Source of the DNA: Bhargavaea massiliensis
Lineage (GTDB): Bacteria > Bacillota > Bacilli > Bacillales_A > Planococcaceae
Direction: 5' to 3'
DNA: 64,000 nt
Assembly: GCF_018390575.1 (NCBI RefSeq)
Contig: NZ_JAHBCJ010000005.1
Coordinates: 1 to 64,000, forward strand
Under the pieces are notes generated by a model, which had not been told where the DNA came from, searched no databases, and was given only the letters and a program-made list of their open reading frames with translations. Shown here piece after piece: positions 25,390-34,733 of this stretch (position 1 is the first letter of the stretch; each line of letters opens with the position of its first letter). A program made the translations under genes and the position numbers.

Positions 25390-26100
25390 TCAGTCCCGTT
25401 CTTCCAGCCAGTTGTAGAACGGGACTTTCCTTTTGGTTTCGTTGCCGGATGCGTGCCGGGGCGGCTGGGAATGGCCGCGGAAGTTCCGCGCCTCTCCTTC
25501 CGCCTCCTGGACGGTCCGGATATTTTTCTTTTTCCACTCGAACAGGATCCGGTCAATGTAGCGGAGGCTCACTTTCCGTGCAATCACCGCTTCGCGGAGC
25601 GCCGCCTTGATGAGGTCGGATGAATGGCCGTCCTGGTCAAACCACATGGAGATCGTCTCGCATTCCATCGGGGAAAGAAGCCGGCCAAACTCTTGCTCGA
25701 ACAGGGCGAAAATCTCCCCTTCTTCCGCTTGCCGGTTTTCTTCCTCCTGTCCTGAACAGCCGAGCACCTGGGCATCGACCAGGCGAGTCCAGAGCGGCTG
25801 CAGGCTGTAGTTTTCATTCAGCACGCCGTTTTCGTCCATCGTCCGCTCAATCGTCAGGAATCCCGATTGCATCAGGCGCTGGAGCCCGTGGCCGATCTCC
25901 TCATCGGACAGTGACATCCTGGCTGAAATATCCGAGGGTCCGGGAAGACCCTGTCCGCCTTCGGCAAATGACATCAGCTGCAGGACAAGCAGTGCATCGA
26001 GGTCCCGGATGCCAAGCTGCTTATAAGAGCTAAAAAAGAGCTGGGAAATGGAGACATTCCCCTGCTCAATCCAGATGCGGAGCCGATCCTGACTGTTCAC
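25390..26100 (-). CDS. dnaD: Replication initiation/restart protein DnaD
   Basis: This 236-residue protein has an N-terminal winged-helix oligomerisation domain (about 1-110) and a C-terminal DnaB/DnaD domain (about 125-200, with YIDRILFEWKKKNI). The latter is the YxxxIxxxW DNA-binding motif. The protein helps load the replicative helicase at oriC and at stalled forks. I chose the GTG at 26100 because it has AAGGAGG at ideal distance and matches the family N-terminus; in-frame ATGs at 26118 and 26127 lack this. It follows asnS. Confidence 0.9.
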   Translation of the reverse strand: MNSQDRLRIWIEQGNVSISQLFFSSYKQLGIRDLDALLVLQLMSFAEGGQGLPGPSDISARMSLSDEEIGHGLQRLMQSGFLTIERTMDENGVLNENYSLQPLWTRLVDAQVLGCSGQEEENRQAEEGEIFALFEQEFGRLLSPMECETISMWFDQDGHSSDLIKAALREAVIARKVSLRYIDRILFEWKKKNIRTVQEAEGEARNFRGHSQPPRHASGNETKRKVPFYNWLEERD

Positions 26101-26123
26101 CGAATCAACCTCCTTCATCTTCT

Positions 26124-27419
26124 TCATGGGTAGAGCCTGTTCAGCAGACGCGGGAACGGAATCGCTTCGCGCACGTGTTCCGCACCGGAGATCCATGCAA
26201 CTGTCCGCTCAAGTCCGAGACCGAAGCCGGAGTGCGGCACGGAGCCCTGCTTGCGGAGTTCGAGGTACCATGCGTACGCTTCAGGATCAAGCTGATGCTC
26301 TTCGATCCGCTGCTTCAGAAGGTCATAGTCATGGATCCGCTCGGAACCGCCGATGATTTCGCCGTAGCCTTCCGGCGCGATCAGGTCTGCGCATAATACA
26401 ACATCGTCGCGGTCAGGATGCGGCTGCATGTAAAACGGCTTGATTGCTGTCGGGTAATTTACGATGAATACAGGTTTGTCATAGTGTTCGGCGATGGCCG
26501 TCTCGTGAGGTGCGCCGAAGTCGTCTCCCCACTGGATGTCGTCGAAGCCCTTCTCGTGAAGGAATTCGATCGCGTCATCGTAGGTGATGCGCGGGAACGG
26601 CGCCTGCACCTTTTCGAGTTTGGATGTGTCGCGGCCGAGCACGCCGAGTTCGAGCTTGCAGTTTTTCAGAACGGATTGGACAATGTGCTCGATATACTGC
26701 TCCTGGACCTCGAGGCTTTCCTCGTGTTCCGTGAACGCCATTTCAGGCTCCATCATCCAGAACTCGATCAGGTGGCGGCGGGTTTTGGACTTTTCAGCGC
26801 GGAATGTCGGTCCGAACGAGAACACCTTGCCCAGTGCCATCGCGGCTGCTTCCAGATGGAGCTGGCCGGACTGGGACAGGAACGCATCCTCTTCAAAGTA
26901 TTTTGTATGGAAGAGTTCAGATGTGCCTTCCGGCGAAGAACCGGTCAGAATCGGCGGATCGATTTTTACGAAACCTCGGTCATTGAAGAATTCGTATGTT
27001 GCGCGGATGATTTCGTTCCGGATTTTCATGATGGCATGCTGCTTCTTGGAACGGAGCCAGAAGTGGCGGTTGTCCATCAGGAATTCGGTTCCGTGCTCTT
27101 TCGGGGTGATCGGGTAGTCTTCCGCCTCTCCGATCACGTCAATGCCGGAAACCTGGAGCTCATAGCCGAATGCGGACCGCTCATCTTCGACGACGGAGCC
27201 TGTCACGTACATCGACGTTTCCTGATGGATCGATTTTGCAGTGGCGAACACGTCTTCCGGAACATCCGCTTTGACGACGACGCCCTGTACGAATCCGGAA
27301 CCGTCGCGCAGCTGAAGAAAGGCGATCTTCCCGCTCGAGCGCTTGTTCGCGAGCCAGCAGCCGATGCGGACTGTTTTTCCGACATGCTGAGGCATTTCTT
27401 TGATCATGATTTTATCCAT
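26124..27419 (-). CDS. asnS: Asparaginyl-tRNA synthetase
   Basis: This 431-residue class IIb synthetase charges tRNA-Asn. It has an N-terminal OB-fold anticodon-binding domain (about 15-100) and a catalytic core with motif 2 ([21 protein letters not shown]) and motif 3 ([13 protein letters not shown]). The length is as expected. The start has GGAGG. No T-box leader is visible in the short gap to aspB, so it is probably transcribed with aspB. Confidence 0.96.
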   Translation of the reverse strand: MDKIMIKEMPQHVGKTVRIGCWLANKRSSGKIAFLQLRDGSGFVQGVVVKADVPEDVFATAKSIHQETSMYVTGSVVEDERSAFGYELQVSGIDVIGEAEDYPITPKEHGTEFLMDNRHFWLRSKKQHAIMKIRNEIIRATYEFFNDRGFVKIDPPILTGSSPEGTSELFHTKYFEEDAFLSQSGQLHLEAAAMALGKVFSFGPTFRAEKSKTRRHLIEFWMMEPEMAFTEHEESLEVQEQYIEHIVQSVLKNCKLELGVLGRDTSKLEKVQAPFPRITYDDAIEFLHEKGFDDIQWGDDFGAPHETAIAEHYDKPVFIVNYPTAIKPFYMQPHPDRDDVVLCADLIAPEGYGEIIGGSERIHDYDLLKQRIEEHQLDPEAYAWYLELRKQGSVPHSGFGLGLERTVAWISGAEHVREAIPFPRLLNRLYP

Positions 27420-27443
27420 AAAAGTAAACCTCCGATTATCATT

Positions 27444-28637
27444 TCAGTCTTGCCAGCGGGCCTCCACGAATTCACGGATTCGGCGGACGGCTTCTTTGAA
27501 CTGCGAGAGCTCGGTGGCGTAGCTGAGCCGGATCGTATCCGGTGCCCCGAAGCCGCTGCCCGGGATCACCGCGACTTTCGCTTCTTCGAGGAGCGCGCGC
27601 GCAAAGGCGTCCGAATCCTCGAATCCGGTTTTCCGGACAGCCTCTGACACATCAGGAAGCAGGTAGAACGCTCCCTGAGGCTTCAATACGTTGAAGCCCG
27701 GGATATCTGAAAGGAGCGGATACACGGCATCCAGGCGCTTTCCGAAGTCCTTGCGCATCGTCTCAACCGCATCCTGTGGTCCGTCGTAGGCCTCAATTGC
27801 CGCATATTGCGACGTCGTGACCGGGTTCGACGTGGAGTGGCTCGCGAGATCAGTCATCGCCTTGATGACCGCTTCGTCGCCGCAAGCGTAGCCGATCCTC
27901 CAGCCTGTCATGGAGTGGGACTTCGAGACGCCGTTGATGACGATTGTGCGTTCTTTCGCATCATCCGACAGCGATGCGATGGACACGTGCTCGGCATCAC
28001 CGTAGATCAGCTTTTCATAGATCTCATCAGAGATGATCCGGATGTCACTTTCCCTGCATACTTCCAGGAGATCGCGCAACTCCTCCTCCGTATAGATCAT
28101 GCCCGACGGGTTGCTCGGTGAGTTCAGGATGAACGCTTTCGTCTTTTCTGATACCGCGTCTTTTAATTGCTCCGCTGTAATCTTGAATCCGGAATCAACA
28201 GAACCTTCTACGTATACCGGTACTCCTCCTGCAAGTTTCACTTGCTCGGGGTAGCTGACCCAGTAAGGAATCGGAACAATGACTTCGTCGCCCGGGTCCA
28301 GGATAACCTGGAAAAGCGTATAGAGAACATGCTTCGCCCCGATGCCGACGAGCACTTCAGATGGCTTGTATGTAAGTCCGTGGTCCTCCGACATTTTCCG
28401 GATGATGGCATCCTTGAGCTCCGGAAGACCGCCCGCAGGCGTGTACTTCGTCTTGCCTTCCTTCATCGAGGCATAGGCGGCTTCGATGATGTGGTCCGGC
28501 GTATTGTAATCCGGCTCCCCTGCTCCGAGTCCGATGACATCGATCCCCTCTTTTTTCATCTGCTTCGCCTTGGCCGTGATCGCAAGCGTTGAAGATGGTG
28601 TAAGCGTTTCAGTCCGTTTTGCAAGTCTGCGGTCCAT
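27444..28637 (-). CDS. aspB: Aspartate aminotransferase, class I fold
   Basis: This 397-residue PLP enzyme interconverts aspartate/2-oxoglutarate and oxaloacetate/glutamate. The Schiff-base lysine lies in NGVSKSHSMTGWRIGY. The segments LNSPSNPSGMIYTEEEL and FYLLPDVS match the AspB subgroup. It lies before asnS, supplying aspartate for asparagine. AAGGGG precedes the ATG. Confidence 0.93.
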   Translation of the reverse strand: MDRRLAKRTETLTPSSTLAITAKAKQMKKEGIDVIGLGAGEPDYNTPDHIIEAAYASMKEGKTKYTPAGGLPELKDAIIRKMSEDHGLTYKPSEVLVGIGAKHVLYTLFQVILDPGDEVIVPIPYWVSYPEQVKLAGGVPVYVEGSVDSGFKITAEQLKDAVSEKTKAFILNSPSNPSGMIYTEEELRDLLEVCRESDIRIISDEIYEKLIYGDAEHVSIASLSDDAKERTIVINGVSKSHSMTGWRIGYACGDEAVIKAMTDLASHSTSNPVTTSQYAAIEAYDGPQDAVETMRKDFGKRLDAVYPLLSDIPGFNVLKPQGAFYLLPDVSEAVRKTGFEDSDAFARALLEEAKVAVIPGSGFGAPDTIRLSYATELSQFKEAVRRIREFVEARWQD

Positions 28638-28652
28638 GCCGGGAACCCCTTC

Positions 28653-29132
28653 CTATAAGTTCAATATTTTCTTGCGTGTGCTGCCGTCCTTAAAGTTCAT
28701 GTAGACATAGTTCAGCTTATCATCCTGACCGATAAAGGCGACTTCCCAGTACGGACCGGAACCGTCTGTACCGAGATGGACGTGGAGAATTTCCGATACC
28801 TCCATTTCCTCACGGACGGAGGAGAGCGCTTCTTTTGTGCTGATGCCGTCCGATAGCAGAACGCCCCGTATGTCTCCTTTTTTTCCGTCCGGGACAAATA
28901 CGGCCTTCGGGCGGCCTTCCTTGTCTTTGCCGAGCACCGTAATCGACGGCTCGGCCCCGTTAACCGGATAAGCTCTGGTGATTTCTACAAGATGGCCTTC
29001 CTCGAGCGCACGCGACTCAGCTTTTTCTTCCGCTTTTCCGATCGGCTTTTGTGCCTGATAAAAGGCGATGACTCCGATCAGTGTGAAAAGGGCAAGCGAG
29101 AAGATGACAATGAATCTGATCCAATTTTTCAT
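28653..29132 (-). CDS. DUF5590 membrane-anchored protein (YpmB-like)
   Basis: This protein of about 159 residues has an N-terminal membrane helix (MKNWIRFIVIFSLALFTLIG) and an extracytoplasmic part that resembles PepSY-type folds (SDGISTKEALSSV, YWEVAFIG). The function is unknown. The start is the ATG at 29132, preceded by an in-frame GTG. It sits between ypmA and aspB, as in B. subtilis. Confidence 0.8.
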   Translation of the reverse strand: MKNWIRFIVIFSLALFTLIGVIAFYQAQKPIGKAEEKAESRALEEGHLVEITRAYPVNGAEPSITVLGKDKEGRPKAVFVPDGKKGDIRGVLLSDGISTKEALSSVREEMEVSEILHVHLGTDGSGPYWEVAFIGQDDKLNYVYMNFKDGSTRKKILNL

Positions 29133-29139
29133 CACGCCG

Positions 29140-29310
29140 TCACGTCCTGTAGATCGTGAAAACAGCCGTTTCCTGATCTTCAGGGTCGAGTGCAAGGCCG
29201 AACATCAGGTCGTCTTCCTTCAAAGTCCGGTTAAGCGCATCAACGATTTTGTAAAGGTCCGGCTGATACTTGACCTTGACTGTGTTCACAATTTCAATTC
29301 TGCTTTCCAT
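29140..29310 (-). CDS. DUF4264 family protein (YpmA-like)
   Basis: This 56-residue protein (MESRIEIVNTVKVKYQPDL, then FGLALDPEDQETAVFTIYRT) matches the small YpmA family of Bacillales; the role is unknown. The ATG at 29310 fits the family start; a further ATG at 29334 overlaps the dinG stop. Its position between dinG and ypmB supports the call. Confidence 0.75.
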   Translation of the reverse strand: MESRIEIVNTVKVKYQPDLYKIVDALNRTLKEDDLMFGLALDPEDQETAVFTIYRT

Positions 29311-29330
29311 ATTAGACCTGCCTTCTGTCT

Positions 29331-32114
29331 TCATACTTCGTCATTATACCAACTTTCCAATTCAATCACCATATCACCGAGGCCGACATTCTCGACCGGA
29401 ACTGGCGGCAATGCCCGGATAAAGTCCTTGCCGTATGATTTCTTCTCGATCCGGCGGTCCAGCACGATATAGGCGCCGCGGTCGGATGTCGAGCGGATCA
29501 GCCTGCCGAAGCCCTGGCGGAACTTGATGATGGCCTCTGGGAGGGAAAGCTCCTGGAACGGATTTTTCCCCGAGGCGGCGATTTTTGCCGCCCGCGCCTT
29601 GAACAGCGGGTTCTCCGGGGAACTGAATGGAAGCCGGACGACGATGACGGCAGCCAGGGCATCACCCGGCGCATCCACCCCTTCCCAGAAACTGTCCGTG
29701 CCAAACAGGACGGAATGGCTGAACCGCTGGAAGGACTTGAGCAGCCGCATCCGGCTTCCGGGCGTAATTCCCTGAGCGATCAGCATGTACTCTGCGAGCA
29801 GTTCGCTGTCCACAATCAGCTCGTAGGTTTTGCGCAGCATGTCATGGGAGGTGAATAGCACGAAGCACCTGCCGCCAGTTGCGATCACAGCCTGGACGAC
29901 CGCATCGGCGACGGATTCGATGTATTCCTGCTGAGCCACGTTCAGGATGTCCGGCATATCGCTGACGATGAACATTTTCGCCCCCCGGTAAAATTCCGGC
30001 GGTGCGGTGAACTTTTGAATCTCAATCGTCCCGGGAAGCCCGATCTGGTCGGCGATGAATCTCTCCCTTCCCGGGAGAGATAGCGTCCCTGATGTCCAGA
30101 CTACGCCAAACCGCCCGTCCGGGTTCACCGCTTTACGGATCATGCCGGAAACGTCGGACGGCTGCCTGACGATTTTAAGGCTGCCCGGAATGCTTCTCAG
30201 GTCCGCCTCGACCCAGGCGGCAGCGTCATCCATACCGGCCGGGCCGAACAGTTCCATCCAGCCGGCCGCCTGCAGGCGGATTTCTCGTATCCAATGCTGC
30301 CACTCCGACAGGAATCTGGCTATTTCGGGCTCATGGTGCCAGGAAGCAACGAACGGCGCGGTGAGTTCAGTGACTTTGTCCAAGTACGCGTACAGCTGCT
30401 CGCCCGCCTCCCTGCATACCGGGACAAGCGGTTCGAGATCCGCAAGCGCATAGGTCCGTTTTTGCTCATGCGGGCGATCTTCACTCAATGTCTGAATAAG
30501 CAGCTGAATGCCCTCAAACGCGTCATCGAATGCATCCATCGCCCGGTCATACTGATCTGCTGCCCGTACGGCTGCGCGCTCGCCGGGCATGCCGTTTTTG
30601 CGGGCCAGTGAAACAAACCTGTCCTGAAGGAGCCCTTCGCCGGACCTGCCCATCTGGCCGAGCGTATATTTAAAGTCCGTGTAGGAAAAGAGCGTTTCCG
30701 CATGGGACCTTGCCGCCGTGATGAACTGATGTGCCTCATCAATGATCATTCCCGACAAAAGAGGGAAGGGTGACTGGCCGCGGTCCTGCGCTGAAAGGAG
30801 CATCGCATGGTTTGTCACGATCAGATCCGAGTTCCGCGCAAAAGCCAGCGACCGGAGATAAAAGTCGATTTTCTCCAGTTCCCGGTCACGGACGGCTGCC
30901 CGGTATTTGCGGATTTTGTCCAGGAACAGCCGGCCGCCGCCGGACACATTGAGCTCCTCAAGGTCGCCGGTCTCTGTGCCCGCCAGCCAGACCACCACCT
31001 GCAGGATCGCAAGGGTCTCGTCATAAGATTCATCAGTCGCCGCCAGGATGCCGGCAAACCGCTCCAGATCGATGTAATGGCCGACCCCCTTCAGGAGCGC
31101 AGCGCGCAGTGGCACGCCGATGGCACGCTCCGCCTTTTCCAGGTCCCGTCCGATAATCTGTTCGGTCAGGTGGTTGGTGTAAGTGCTGATGACAGCCGGT
31201 TTTCCTTCACGGATAGCGTGGATTGCCGCCGGAAGAAGGTATGCGAAAGTTTTGCCGATGCCGGTCGCCGCTTCTGCCGCGAGTTCGGACTTTGACTCGA
31301 GGGTGCTGTGTACGGCATCCATCATCGCAGATTGTGCCGGCCGCTCCTCATACTGATCAAACGCATGCCTCAATAGCGATTCCTTCTCCGGCGGATTTCC
31401 GGGATAATCGATATCGGCAGTTATTCGTTTTTTCTGATGAGGAGGCTCTTTTATGGCCATGCCTTTCCAAATCAGGTAGCCGACTTCCGCTGCAGCATGC
31501 CTGCGCTTATTCCTGAGCGCGCCGTAGAACAGCGAGCTCAAGTCTGATTTCAGGCGGAATGACCGCTTATGAAGAATGGAAAGCGTCGGCTCCGGAAGCC
31601 GTCCGGTTTCTTCCTGGAGCCGGATCAGAAGTTCCGCGGTCGCTTTGGCATCCTCAATGGCGCGGTGGGCGTTTTCCAGTCCGATGCCGAATTCCGCCGC
31701 AATATCCTGCAGCTTGAAGCTTGGTGCGGACGGACGGATGATTTTTGCGAGTTCAACGGTATCGACTGTTTCCCCGCTCCATTTCGGCAGTCCCGCCCGC
31801 CGGAATTCATGCTGCAGGAACGGCAGGTCAAACGAAACATTATGGGCGACGAACACACAGCCCTCCAGCCAATCCCTAATCTCGGCGGCCCTGTCCTCGA
31901 ACATGGGGGCATCCGCCACGTCGTGATCACGGATGCCGGTCAGGCTGCTGATGAAAGCGGGAATTTTCCGGCCGGGATTCAGGAAAGTGGAGTACGTTTT
32001 TGTCACAGCCCCGTTTTCCACGAGGGCCATTCCAATTTCGATCATCCTGTCTCCACTTTTCGGTGAATGTCCGGTCGTCTCAAGATCCACGACCGCATAT
32101 CGTTTTCCATCCAT
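29331..32114 (-). CDS. dinG: DinG-type helicase with N-terminal 3'-5' exonuclease domain
   Basis: This is a 927-residue protein. Residues 1-170 form a DnaQ-like DEDDh exonuclease (VVDLETTGHSP, FVAHNVSFDLPFL, HRAIEDAKATAELL). The rest is an XPD/DinG helicase with Walker A AATGIGKTFAYLLP, the DEAH box IIDEAHQF and RQGFGRLIRS. The iron-sulfur cysteine set is not seen, as in other Firmicutes DinG, which act mainly as exonucleases. It lies next to ypmA. Confidence 0.92.
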   Translation of the reverse strand: MDGKRYAVVDLETTGHSPKSGDRMIEIGMALVENGAVTKTYSTFLNPGRKIPAFISSLTGIRDHDVADAPMFEDRAAEIRDWLEGCVFVAHNVSFDLPFLQHEFRRAGLPKWSGETVDTVELAKIIRPSAPSFKLQDIAAEFGIGLENAHRAIEDAKATAELLIRLQEETGRLPEPTLSILHKRSFRLKSDLSSLFYGALRNKRRHAAAEVGYLIWKGMAIKEPPHQKKRITADIDYPGNPPEKESLLRHAFDQYEERPAQSAMMDAVHSTLESKSELAAEAATGIGKTFAYLLPAAIHAIREGKPAVISTYTNHLTEQIIGRDLEKAERAIGVPLRAALLKGVGHYIDLERFAGILAATDESYDETLAILQVVVWLAGTETGDLEELNVSGGGRLFLDKIRKYRAAVRDRELEKIDFYLRSLAFARNSDLIVTNHAMLLSAQDRGQSPFPLLSGMIIDEAHQFITAARSHAETLFSYTDFKYTLGQMGRSGEGLLQDRFVSLARKNGMPGERAAVRAADQYDRAMDAFDDAFEGIQLLIQTLSEDRPHEQKRTYALADLEPLVPVCREAGEQLYAYLDKVTELTAPFVASWHHEPEIARFLSEWQHWIREIRLQAAGWMELFGPAGMDDAAAWVEADLRSIPGSLKIVRQPSDVSGMIRKAVNPDGRFGVVWTSGTLSLPGRERFIADQIGLPGTIEIQKFTAPPEFYRGAKMFIVSDMPDILNVAQQEYIESVADAVVQAVIATGGRCFVLFTSHDMLRKTYELIVDSELLAEYMLIAQGITPGSRMRLLKSFQRFSHSVLFGTDSFWEGVDAPGDALAAVIVVRLPFSSPENPLFKARAAKIAASGKNPFQELSLPEAIIKFRQGFGRLIRSTSDRGAYIVLDRRIEKKSYGKDFIRALPPVPVENVGLGDMVIELESWYNDEV

Positions 32115-32190
32115 CTATATCATCTCGCTGTCCGTCGGTGTCTTACGGAAATTGTACCACATCCCCGCACTTAGAATCGTCCCCCGGAAG

Positions 32191-32270
32191 GTGCGGACGC
32201 GAACTCATTGGACACGGTCGCTAACCGCCAGGCTGCGGTCGCGAACTGATGCCGTGCGGTCGCAAACGGG
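32191..32270. repeat. 21-bp-period repeat array 4 (TGCGGTCGCGAACT core)
   Basis: Four units with the core [TG]CGG[AT]CGC start one period apart; the base before CGC falls at 32197, 32218, 32239 and 32260, exactly 21 apart each time. Two units read TGCGGTCGCRAAC in full. It is the reverse complement of the array 2 core (TTCGCGACCGCA). It lies in the gap between dinG and panD. Confidence 0.85.
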
Positions 32271-32313
32271 GATGTCTTTCCTGATCCCGAGTGGTTACCC
32301 CGTATCCCTGCAC

Positions 32314-32370
32314 AAAAAAACACCCCGGAATCGGCTTCGCGCGAACAACACGCAAATCCGATTCTGGAGA
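32314..32370 (-). terminator. Terminator of panBCD
   Basis: On the minus strand CTCCAGAATCGG pairs with CCGATTCCGGGG (one mismatch, G-U allowed) across a 22-base loop. A run of seven T follows. Confidence 0.7.
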
Positions 32371-32407
32371 GTCCTCCTGCGTCCGTGCAATTTCTGCACC
32401 CCTCGTC

Positions 32408-32791
32408 TCAGTAAACAGTTGCTTCCGGCTCGTGGCCGATCACAGCCTCGATCCGGTTGTTTTCACCCATCAGGACGATGTTCGGCAAATGATTTTCCAC
32501 TTCTTCCGCGTCAACCTGCACGTAGCTCAGGATGATGACGATGTCACCGGGCTGGACAAGACGGGCTGCGGCTCCGTTAACACAAATGACCCCGCTTCCC
32601 CGGCTGCCCCCGATGATATACGTTTCAAAACGTGCGCCATTGTTGTTGTTCACGACCTGGACCTTTTCATTCGGCAGCATGCCGGCCGCGTCCAGGATGT
32701 GGCTGTCGATTGTGATGCTGCCGACATAGTTCAAGTTCGCTTCGGTGACGGTGGCTTGGTGAATCTTGCCGTTCAGCATGGTTCTCAGCAT
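32408..32791 (-). CDS. panD: Aspartate 1-decarboxylase
   Basis: This 127-residue proenzyme makes beta-alanine for pantothenate. It self-cleaves between Gly24 and Ser25 (YVGSITID) to form the pyruvoyl group. [14 protein letters not shown] and [17 protein letters not shown] follow the family. It overlaps panC by 7 bases and is the last gene of the operon. Confidence 0.97.
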   Translation of the reverse strand: MLRTMLNGKIHQATVTEANLNYVGSITIDSHILDAAGMLPNEKVQVVNNNNGARFETYIIGGSRGSGVICVNGAAARLVQPGDIVIILSYVQVDAEEVENHLPNIVLMGENNRIEAVIGHEPEATVY

Positions 32792-33645
32792 GATGTCTTC
32801 CTCTCCAGCGGGACCAGGATGTTGTCGATCAGGCGCACCCCGGAAAAACGGACCGCCGCGGCGATGATGGCTTCCCTCGATTCCGCGGAGAGCGGGCGCA
32901 ACGACGGGTATTCAAGGATTTCCGCATAGTCGGTCTCTGCTCCCGGAATGCTTCCGAGGCTGCCGCGGACTGTGCCAAGCGCCAGCTCCGTATCGCCCGT
33001 TTCCCGGAGCACCCTGGCGCCTTCCCGGAGAGATGCATAGATGGCGGGCGCGTCCTTTCTCTCTTGGGCAGTCAGCCGCACATTCCGAGAGCTTTTCGCC
33101 AGGCCGTCTTTTTCACGGACAGTCGGAATGCGCCGGATTTCCAGCGGGAAGTTGTAGTCTCTGACAAACGTCTCGATGATGGCCAGCTGCTGTGCGTCCT
33201 TCTGGCCGAAATAAGCCCGCTCCGGACGTGTCAGGTGGAACAGCTTGGTGAGTACCTTCAGGACGCCGTCAAAATGGCCCGGGCGGCTTGCGCCGCATAA
33301 TACGTCCGCCTGCCTGCCGGGCAGAATGCGGATGCTGCTGTTTTCGGGATACATGTCTTCAGGAGAAGGATGAAACAGGATGTCGACACCGGCTTTTTCC
33401 GCCAGCGCAGCATCCCTCTCCAGATTCCTCGGATAGCTCTCGAAATCTTCACCCGGCCCGAACTGTGCAGGGTTCACAAAAATGCTCATGACGACAACGT
33501 CATTTTCTTTTCTTGCTTCCCCGGCCAGCGCCAGATGGCCTTCATGAAGAAAGCCCATCGTCGGGACAAAGCCGATGCTTTTCCCGTCCGCCACCAGCCG
33601 CCGTGCCTCTGAATCCATTTCCCCGACTTTCTCAATGCGCTTCAA
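32785..33645 (-). CDS. panC: Pantothenate synthetase
   Basis: This enzyme of about 286 residues joins pantoate and beta-alanine using ATP. It shows the HIGH-type motif [32 protein letters not shown] and KSSRNVRL. I prefer the TTG at 33645, which has GGAGGGG at a good distance. The ATG at 33660 has no ribosome site and overlaps panB more. The operon order is panB-panC-panD. Confidence 0.92.
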   Translation of the reverse strand: MKRIEKVGEMDSEARRLVADGKSIGFVPTMGFLHEGHLALAGEARKENDVVVMSIFVNPAQFGPGEDFESYPRNLERDAALAEKAGVDILFHPSPEDMYPENSSIRILPGRQADVLCGASRPGHFDGVLKVLTKLFHLTRPERAYFGQKDAQQLAIIETFVRDYNFPLEIRRIPTVREKDGLAKSSRNVRLTAQERKDAPAIYASLREGARVLRETGDTELALGTVRGSLGSIPGAETDYAEILEYPSLRPLSAESREAIIAAAVRFSGVRLIDNILVPLERKTSC

Positions 33646-34480
33646 CAGGATCCCCTCCATACAATTTGCCCGCCTCTTCCTCTTTCATCGTGAAGCGGTG
33701 CGCTTCTGCCGGGAAGGACCCGTCCCTGACCGCCGCTGCGTATCCTGCAATTCCGTCGCGGATCGGCTTCCCTGCATCCGCAAACTGGCGGACGAACTTC
33801 GGCACATGGTGGCTGCCGTAGCCGATCAGGTCATGGAAGACGAGCACCTGGCCGTCTGTTTCCGAACCGGCCCCGATCCCGATGACGGGGATGGACAGCT
33901 CTTCGGTGATCCGGCCAGCCAGCTGGTGCGGGATGCATTCAAGGACGAGCATGCAGGCACCGGCCTCCTGCACTTCCTTTGCCTCCCGGATCAGCCGGAG
34001 GGCATCTTCCGCCGTTTTGCCCTGTACTTTATACCCGCCTGTCACTCCTGCAGACTGCGGCAGGAGCCCGAGGTGAGCCACGACCGGGATTCCCGTCGAT
34101 ACGAGTGTCTTGATGGCGTCTGTGACGATTCCGGCGCCCTCCAGCTTCAGAGCATCCGCTCCGGTTTCGCGGAACATGCGGACGGCCGTTTCGAGCGTCC
34201 GGTCGATGCTCCCGTGGTAACTGCCGAACGGCATGTCCACTACCGTGAATGCCTGTCCTGCCCCCCGGCGCACCGCCTTGCCGTGATGGATCATGTCTTC
34301 CACCGTCACCGGCACGGTCGATTCATAGCCGAGAACGACCATCCCGAGTGAATCGCCGACAAGCAGAACATCAATTCCGCTTTCGGCTGCCATTTTCGCC
34401 GTCGGAAAATCATAAGCCGTCATCATCACGATTTTCTCACCGTTCTTCTTTTTCTTTATGAAGTCTGCAGTGGTTGTCAT
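33632..34480 (-). CDS. panB: 3-methyl-2-oxobutanoate hydroxymethyltransferase
   Basis: This 282-residue TIM-barrel enzyme makes ketopantoate from 2-oxoisovalerate with methylenetetrahydrofolate. It has [34 protein letters not shown], the LEGAGIV segment and [19 protein letters not shown]. The ATG at 34480 has AAAGGAG upstream; the longer frame lies in the structured leader. It is first in the panBCD operon, with a likely attenuator in front. Confidence 0.96.
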   Translation of the reverse strand: MTTTADFIKKKKNGEKIVMMTAYDFPTAKMAAESGIDVLLVGDSLGMVVLGYESTVPVTVEDMIHHGKAVRRGAGQAFTVVDMPFGSYHGSIDRTLETAVRMFRETGADALKLEGAGIVTDAIKTLVSTGIPVVAHLGLLPQSAGVTGGYKVQGKTAEDALRLIREAKEVQEAGACMLVLECIPHQLAGRITEELSIPVIGIGAGSETDGQVLVFHDLIGYGSHHVPKFVRQFADAGKPIRDGIAGYAAAVRDGSFPAEAHRFTMKEEEAGKLYGGDPVEAH

Positions 34481-34693
34481 CTGTTCTTCTCCTTTCCTGG
34501 AGAAGACCAAAAACCCTCCCGCCAAAAAATGGCAGAAGGGCTGAATAGTCATTCCGGTCTTCTCCGTCCCTGTCTTTTCGGATCAAGGCGGACCAAGTGT
34601 AATGGCGACCTATCCCGTTTGGGAGTGGGTTCGCTTTTTCCGGTCGTTCAGCTTTGTTTCAGGTGCAGTTCAGTTAAGATACCGCCCTTCTCC
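34481..34693 (-). promoter_or_regulatory. Structured panB leader with attenuator-like terminator
   Basis: The leader is about 213 bases from the promoter. Inside it CCCTTCTGCC pairs with GGCGGGAGGG (34514-34540, loop ATTTTTT, two or three G-U pairs), followed by TTTTT. This is a complete intrinsic terminator before the gene. A perfect 10-bp outer pairing (GGAGAAGACC at 34499-34508 with GGTCTTCTCC at 34556-34565) encloses it. An upstream stem with internal loops lies at about 34602-34636 (GCGAACC/GGTCGC). The known pan RNA motif found before panB in Firmicutes is a candidate, but I cannot confirm it. Confidence 0.55.
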
Positions 34694-34699
34694 GCCTTC

Positions 34700-34729
34700 A
34701 ATATAGCAGAAAGCGGTTTCGGGGCGCAA
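34700..34729 (-). promoter_or_regulatory. Candidate promoter of panBCD
   Basis: On the minus strand TTGCGC (34724-34729) and TATATT (34700-34705) are 18 bases apart, just after the birA stop. Confidence 0.5.
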
Positions 34730-34733
34730 GAGG

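Noticed and set aside
26418-27647. Long plus-strand frame of 409 codons opposite asnS and aspB
   Set aside because: It is an antisense shadow of two clearly conserved genes and has no family motifs.
9561-32270. CRISPR arrays at the 21-bp repeats
   Set aside because: Conserved cores are only 10-14 bases with 7-10 base gaps, spacers are too short, cores vary inside an array, and no cas gene is nearby.
34481-34693. T-box or S-box riboswitch before panB
   Set aside because: The conserved T-box AGGGTGGNACCGCG and S-box core sequences are not present; only a terminator and simple stems are seen.
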